Shown here piece by piece: positions 61,729 to 64,000 of a DNA stretch of 64,000 nucleotides (the stretch's first letter is position 1; the number at the start of each line of letters is the position of its first letter). This DNA comes from Faecalibacterium sp. I4-3-84 (GTDB taxonomy: Bacteria; Bacillota; Clostridia; Oscillospirales; Ruminococcaceae). The notes below the pieces were generated by a model, which worked only from the letters and a program-made list of their open reading frames with translations, was not told the DNA's origin and made no database searches. A program made the translations under genes and the position numbers. The stretch covers positions 620,001-684,000 of the forward strand of contig NZ_CP094466.1 in assembly GCF_023347255.1 (NCBI RefSeq). The letters run 5' to 3'.

Positions 61729-61942
61729 TTCGGTCCCTCCCTGCGCAATGTCTCTTGCTGAGAGAGTATGCAGGGGCCTTTTTGTTTAGAATATCCTGCG
61801 CCCGCACCGCAGCCTGCATTTTTTATTTTGTCTTTTTCTACAAAAGGGCTTGACTTTTGCCCACCTTATAGTGTAAATTGGAGATGGCCCAAAAAGGCTG
61901 TATTGCTTCATTTGTGGAATTATTTTTTAGGAGGATACTATT
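61729..61942. promoter_or_regulatory. Divergent promoter region of the carboxypeptidase and the small lipoprotein
   Basis: 214 bp. Rightward: TTGACT (about 61850-61855) and TAAATT, 18-bp spacer, with TG just upstream of the -10, then an AGGAGG SD at 61930. No ORF with an SD. Confidence 0.6.
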
Positions 61943-62302
61943 ATGATTCTGTCTCGTCGTTCTTTCCTGAAGATGGCTGGTCTGACCGTTGTTGCTGCTG
62001 CAGGTGCTTCCATGTTCACCGGCTGTGGTGCTTTCTCCACCACTCCTATCAAGGTAGTCGCCGCTAAGGATTCTACCAAGGAGTTCCAGGCTGCTGTTGC
62101 AGAGCTGAACAAAAAGAAGCTGGTCGTATGGCCTGCTGATGCAAACGGCGCTTATCTGAACAGCTTCCTGATGACCAATCTGACCGCTAATGGTCTCTCC
62201 GGCTTCGCTGTGGAAAAGGCCGAGTATAAGACCGCTAAGGACGCAGAGACTGGTAAAGAGTACAAGTATCTGGAAGTCACCGTCAAGTCCACTGCTAAAT
62301 AA
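61943..62302 (+). CDS. Small Tat-signal lipoprotein, function unknown
   Basis: 119 residues, strong SD (AGGAGG). Signal with twin arginines (ILSRRSFLKMAGLTVVAAAGASMFTGC) and lipobox FTGC, so probably exported folded through Tat and lipid-anchored. The mature part is about 90 residues, rich in Ala/Lys with KKKLVVWPADANGAYLNSFLM and a C-terminal YKYLEVTVKSTAK beta edge. No family recognised. Highly expressed by the look of its codons (GCT, AAG, CTG). Monocistronic, ended by a strong terminator. Confidence 0.8.
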   Translation: MILSRRSFLKMAGLTVVAAAGASMFTGCGAFSTTPIKVVAAKDSTKEFQAAVAELNKKKLVVWPADANGAYLNSFLMTNLTANGLSGFAVEKAEYKTAKDAETGKEYKYLEVTVKSTAK

Positions 62303-62322
62303 TTTTTCTAAAGTTCTCTTTG

Positions 62323-62350
62323 AGAGACGGGCGTTTGCCCGTCTCTTTTT
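62323..62350 (+). terminator. Intrinsic terminator of the small Tat lipoprotein
   Basis: AGAGACGGGC pairs with GCCCGTCTCT around GTTT, followed by TTTTG: a strong terminator. Confidence 0.93.
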
Positions 62351-62399
62351 GTTTTGCCCGCTTTCCAGCAAAAAAGTGCCTGCTGCTGTGCATCCGGTC

Positions 62400-62429
62400 T
62401 TGCGCCGCACCGCCGCTGTGATATATAAT
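62400..62429 (+). promoter_or_regulatory. Promoter of mtaB
   Basis: TTGCGC (62400-62405), 18-bp spacer, TATAAT (62424-62429), 50 bp before the start codon. Confidence 0.7.
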
Positions 62430-62479
62430 AAAGAGCAATGCAAACACCACCCCGTTTTTTGTCGAAAGGATACCCCCTC

Positions 62480-63775
62480 ATGCGAGTTTGTTTTTATACC
62501 CTTGGCTGCAAGGTCAACCTGAATGAGACCGGCGCGCTGGAACAGATGTTCCGCGCCAACGGCTTTACCATTGCGCAGGAGAACGAGCCTGCGGATGTTT
62601 TTGTGGTGAACAGCTGCACCGTGACCAACTTTGGCGACCAGAAAAGCCGCAAGTGGCTGCGCCGCAAAAAGCGCGAGAACCCCGGCGCGGTCACGGTGCT
62701 TACCGGCTGCTACCCGCAGGCTTTCCCGGAGGAAGCCGCCCAGTTCACCGAGGCCGACCTTGTGTGCGGCAACGGCGACCGCAAGGCCATTTTAGATAAC
62801 GTTCTCAAGCTGCTGGACGGCCATGAGCGCATTGTGGCCATCACGCCCCACCAGCGCGGCGAAAAATTTGAAGAGCTGCCCGTGGAGCGGTTCGAGACCC
62901 ACACCCGTGCCTTTATCAAGGTAGAGGACGGCTGCAACCGTCAGTGCGCCTACTGTGTCATCCCCCGGGCCCGCGGCCCGGTGCGCAGCCGCGACGAAGC
63001 CAGCATCCTTGCCGAGCTGCGCCAGCTGGCGGCTTCCGGCTACCGCGAGGTGGTGCTCAGTGCCATCTCCCTGCCCAGCTATGGTCTGGATACCGGCACC
63101 AACCTTGTGGAGCTGGTGGAGCACTGCGCTCAAGTGGAGGGCATCCAGCGCATCCGTCTGGGCAGTCTGGACCCGGATATGCTCACGCCGGAGTTCATCA
63201 CCCGCCTTGCCGCCGTGGAAAAGCTCTGCCCGCAGTTCCACCTGAGCCTGCAGAGCGGCTGCACTGCCACCCTGCGCCGGATGCGCCGCGTTTACACTGC
63301 CGAGCAGTATGCACAGGTGGTGGACCAGCTGCGCGCCGCCTACGGGGAGCGCCCGGTCAGCTTTACCACCGACTGCATCTGCGGCTTTCCCGGCGAGACG
63401 CAGGCCGATTTTGAAGAGAGCTGCGAATTCCTCAAGAAAATCGGCTTTCTCAAGGTACATGTGTTCCCCTACTCCCGCCGCAGCGGCACCCCGGCCTACG
63501 ACTTTCCGGAGCAGGTGCACGAGCGGGAAAAGCAGGAGCGCAGCCGCGTGATGAATGGCATTGCCGAGGAGGTGCGCCGCGAAGTGCTGGCCGCCTATGT
63601 GGGCACCGAGGACGATGTGCTGCTGGAGACCCCGCTTTCCGGCACGCTGTTCACCGGCTACACCCGGCTGTACATTCCGGTGGTGGTGTCCGCCCCCGGC
63701 CACGAAAGCGGGCAGATCGTGCACGTAACGCTTGGCGAGTACGACGGCGAGCGCGTCCGTGCAGCACTTTGCTAA
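62480..63775 (+). CDS. mtaB: tRNA (N6-threonylcarbamoyladenosine-37-C2)-methylthiotransferase MtaB
   Basis: 431 residues from ATG at 62480 (GAAAGGA upstream). It adds a methylthio group to t6A37 of ANN-decoding tRNAs. N-terminal UPF0004 domain with Cys in TLGCKVN (about 10), VNSCTVT (about 46) and LTGCYPQ (about 81) for one cluster, radical SAM CNRQCAYCVIPRARGPVRSR (about 154-173), and a C-terminal TRAM domain. TLGCKVNLNE rather than TFGCQMN marks MtaB over MiaB. Length normal. SD and promoter are both clear. Confidence 0.95.
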   Translation: MRVCFYTLGCKVNLNETGALEQMFRANGFTIAQENEPADVFVVNSCTVTNFGDQKSRKWLRRKKRENPGAVTVLTGCYPQAFPEEAAQFTEADLVCGNGDRKAILDNVLKLLDGHERIVAITPHQRGEKFEELPVERFETHTRAFIKVEDGCNRQCAYCVIPRARGPVRSRDEASILAELRQLAASGYREVVLSAISLPSYGLDTGTNLVELVEHCAQVEGIQRIRLGSLDPDMLTPEFITRLAAVEKLCPQFHLSLQSGCTATLRRMRRVYTAEQYAQVVDQLRAAYGERPVSFTTDCICGFPGETQADFEESCEFLKKIGFLKVHVFPYSRRSGTPAYDFPEQVHEREKQERSRVMNGIAEEVRREVLAAYVGTEDDVLLETPLSGTLFTGYTRLYIPVVVSAPGHESGQIVHVTLGEYDGERVRAALC

Positions 63776-64000
63776 GTTTACGCGCTTAAAACTGTTGATT
63801 CTGTACACGAGGACGAATACAACAAATTTTTAACAAATTTTGCGTTTTATCCCTTTTCATCCGGCACGCTTTATGCTAAAATGAAAGTGGATCATCCCGG
63901 GCACAGCGCTGTTTGCAGCAGTGCGTTACCAATGTGCCCTGTAACGCGCCCGCCCTGCGCGGCAGAACGCTGTCGGCAGCCGGGTGCAGCCCGTTTGTTT
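63776..64000 (+). ncRNA. Promoter and start of an unidentified structured transcript (possibly SRP RNA), cut by window end
   Basis: After mtaB no ORF with an SD is seen. TTTTCA, 17-bp spacer, TAAAAT with an upstream TG (about 63855-63885) forms a strong promoter. The following GC-rich sequence has several pairing segments (GGGCAC...GTGCCC; GCGTTAC...GTAACGC) and the stretch GTGCCCTGTAACGCGC, which resembles the GGTNCCCTGTANC part of Firmicutes large SRP RNA. Only about 110 nt are visible, so this is a guess; a leader of the next gene is an alternative. Confidence 0.3.

Noticed and set aside
1-64000. CRISPR array, insertion sequences, rRNA operon
   Set aside because: No regularly spaced repeats, no transposase with terminal inverted repeats and no rRNA sequence were found on reading the window.

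Overview
The window looks like a piece of a gut Clostridia chromosome, most likely Faecalibacterium or a close Oscillospiraceae relative. This is inferred from the GC-rich housekeeping genes on the right, the Gram-positive gene set (SpoIID-like protein, serine-type DD-carboxypeptidase, PlsY, Der, a YceD-rpmF pair) and the type of conjugative element on the left. Species identity is an inference. No rRNA is present.

Region A (1 to about 17.7 kb) is the conjugation module of an integrative conjugative element of the C. difficile CD1107/CD1108/CD1110 type, read right to left. Its genes are a VirB4-like ATPase, a small protein, a membrane-anchored NlpC/P60 hydrolase, DUF4315 and DUF4366 proteins, topoisomerase III and a giant helicase/DNA-methylase that runs off the left edge. 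A TnpV gene with its own strong ribosome binding site lies inside the giant gene in another frame. Three terminator-like hairpins punctuate the operon and its leader. A divergent control pair (XRE repressor plus an ImmA-like protein that has lost HExxH) and a coiled-coil protein close the module. No integrase, relaxase or att site is visible, so the element extends left.

Region B (17.9 to 39.1 kb, leftward) is a surface-polysaccharide locus. It holds glycosyltransferases, a Wzx flippase, a Wzy-like polymerase, two polysaccharide pyruvyl transferases, an acyltransferase, a nucleotidyltransferase, a VanZ-like protein, a radical SAM/SPASM enzyme and four F420-hydrogenase-beta-like (FrhB) proteins with fused or separate 2x[4Fe-4S] ferredoxin modules. 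The middle (19.4-33.2 kb) is AT-rich and probably imported. The locus shows G-tracts inside coding genes (one with a frameshift), a glycosyltransferase split into two overlapping ORFs, and two truncated copies of its first glycosyltransferase upstream. A sigma-A-like promoter and a terminator-like leader hairpin precede everything, which suggests antitermination control.

Region C (39.2 to 64 kb) is GC-rich core chromosome: gap, citrate synthase with a membrane protein, a SpoIID-like protein, an FMN alpha-hydroxyacid oxidase, tRNA-Ser(GGA), a ferredoxin protein divergent from a Crp/Fnr regulator, a ricin-lectin protein with a histone-H1-like tail, a MATE exporter, two lipoproteins (one PstS-like), a PsiE-like protein, then plsY-der, a DUF512 radical SAM protein, rpmF-yceD, a P-loop protein, pgi, a DD-carboxypeptidase, a small Tat lipoprotein and mtaB. 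The last 100 bases look like the start of a structured RNA behind a good promoter.

The observations most worth following are the FrhB/ferredoxin/pyruvyl-transferase/radical-SAM set in the polysaccharide locus, the out-of-frame TnpV, the serial glycosyltransferase remnants and the lectin-H1 fusion.
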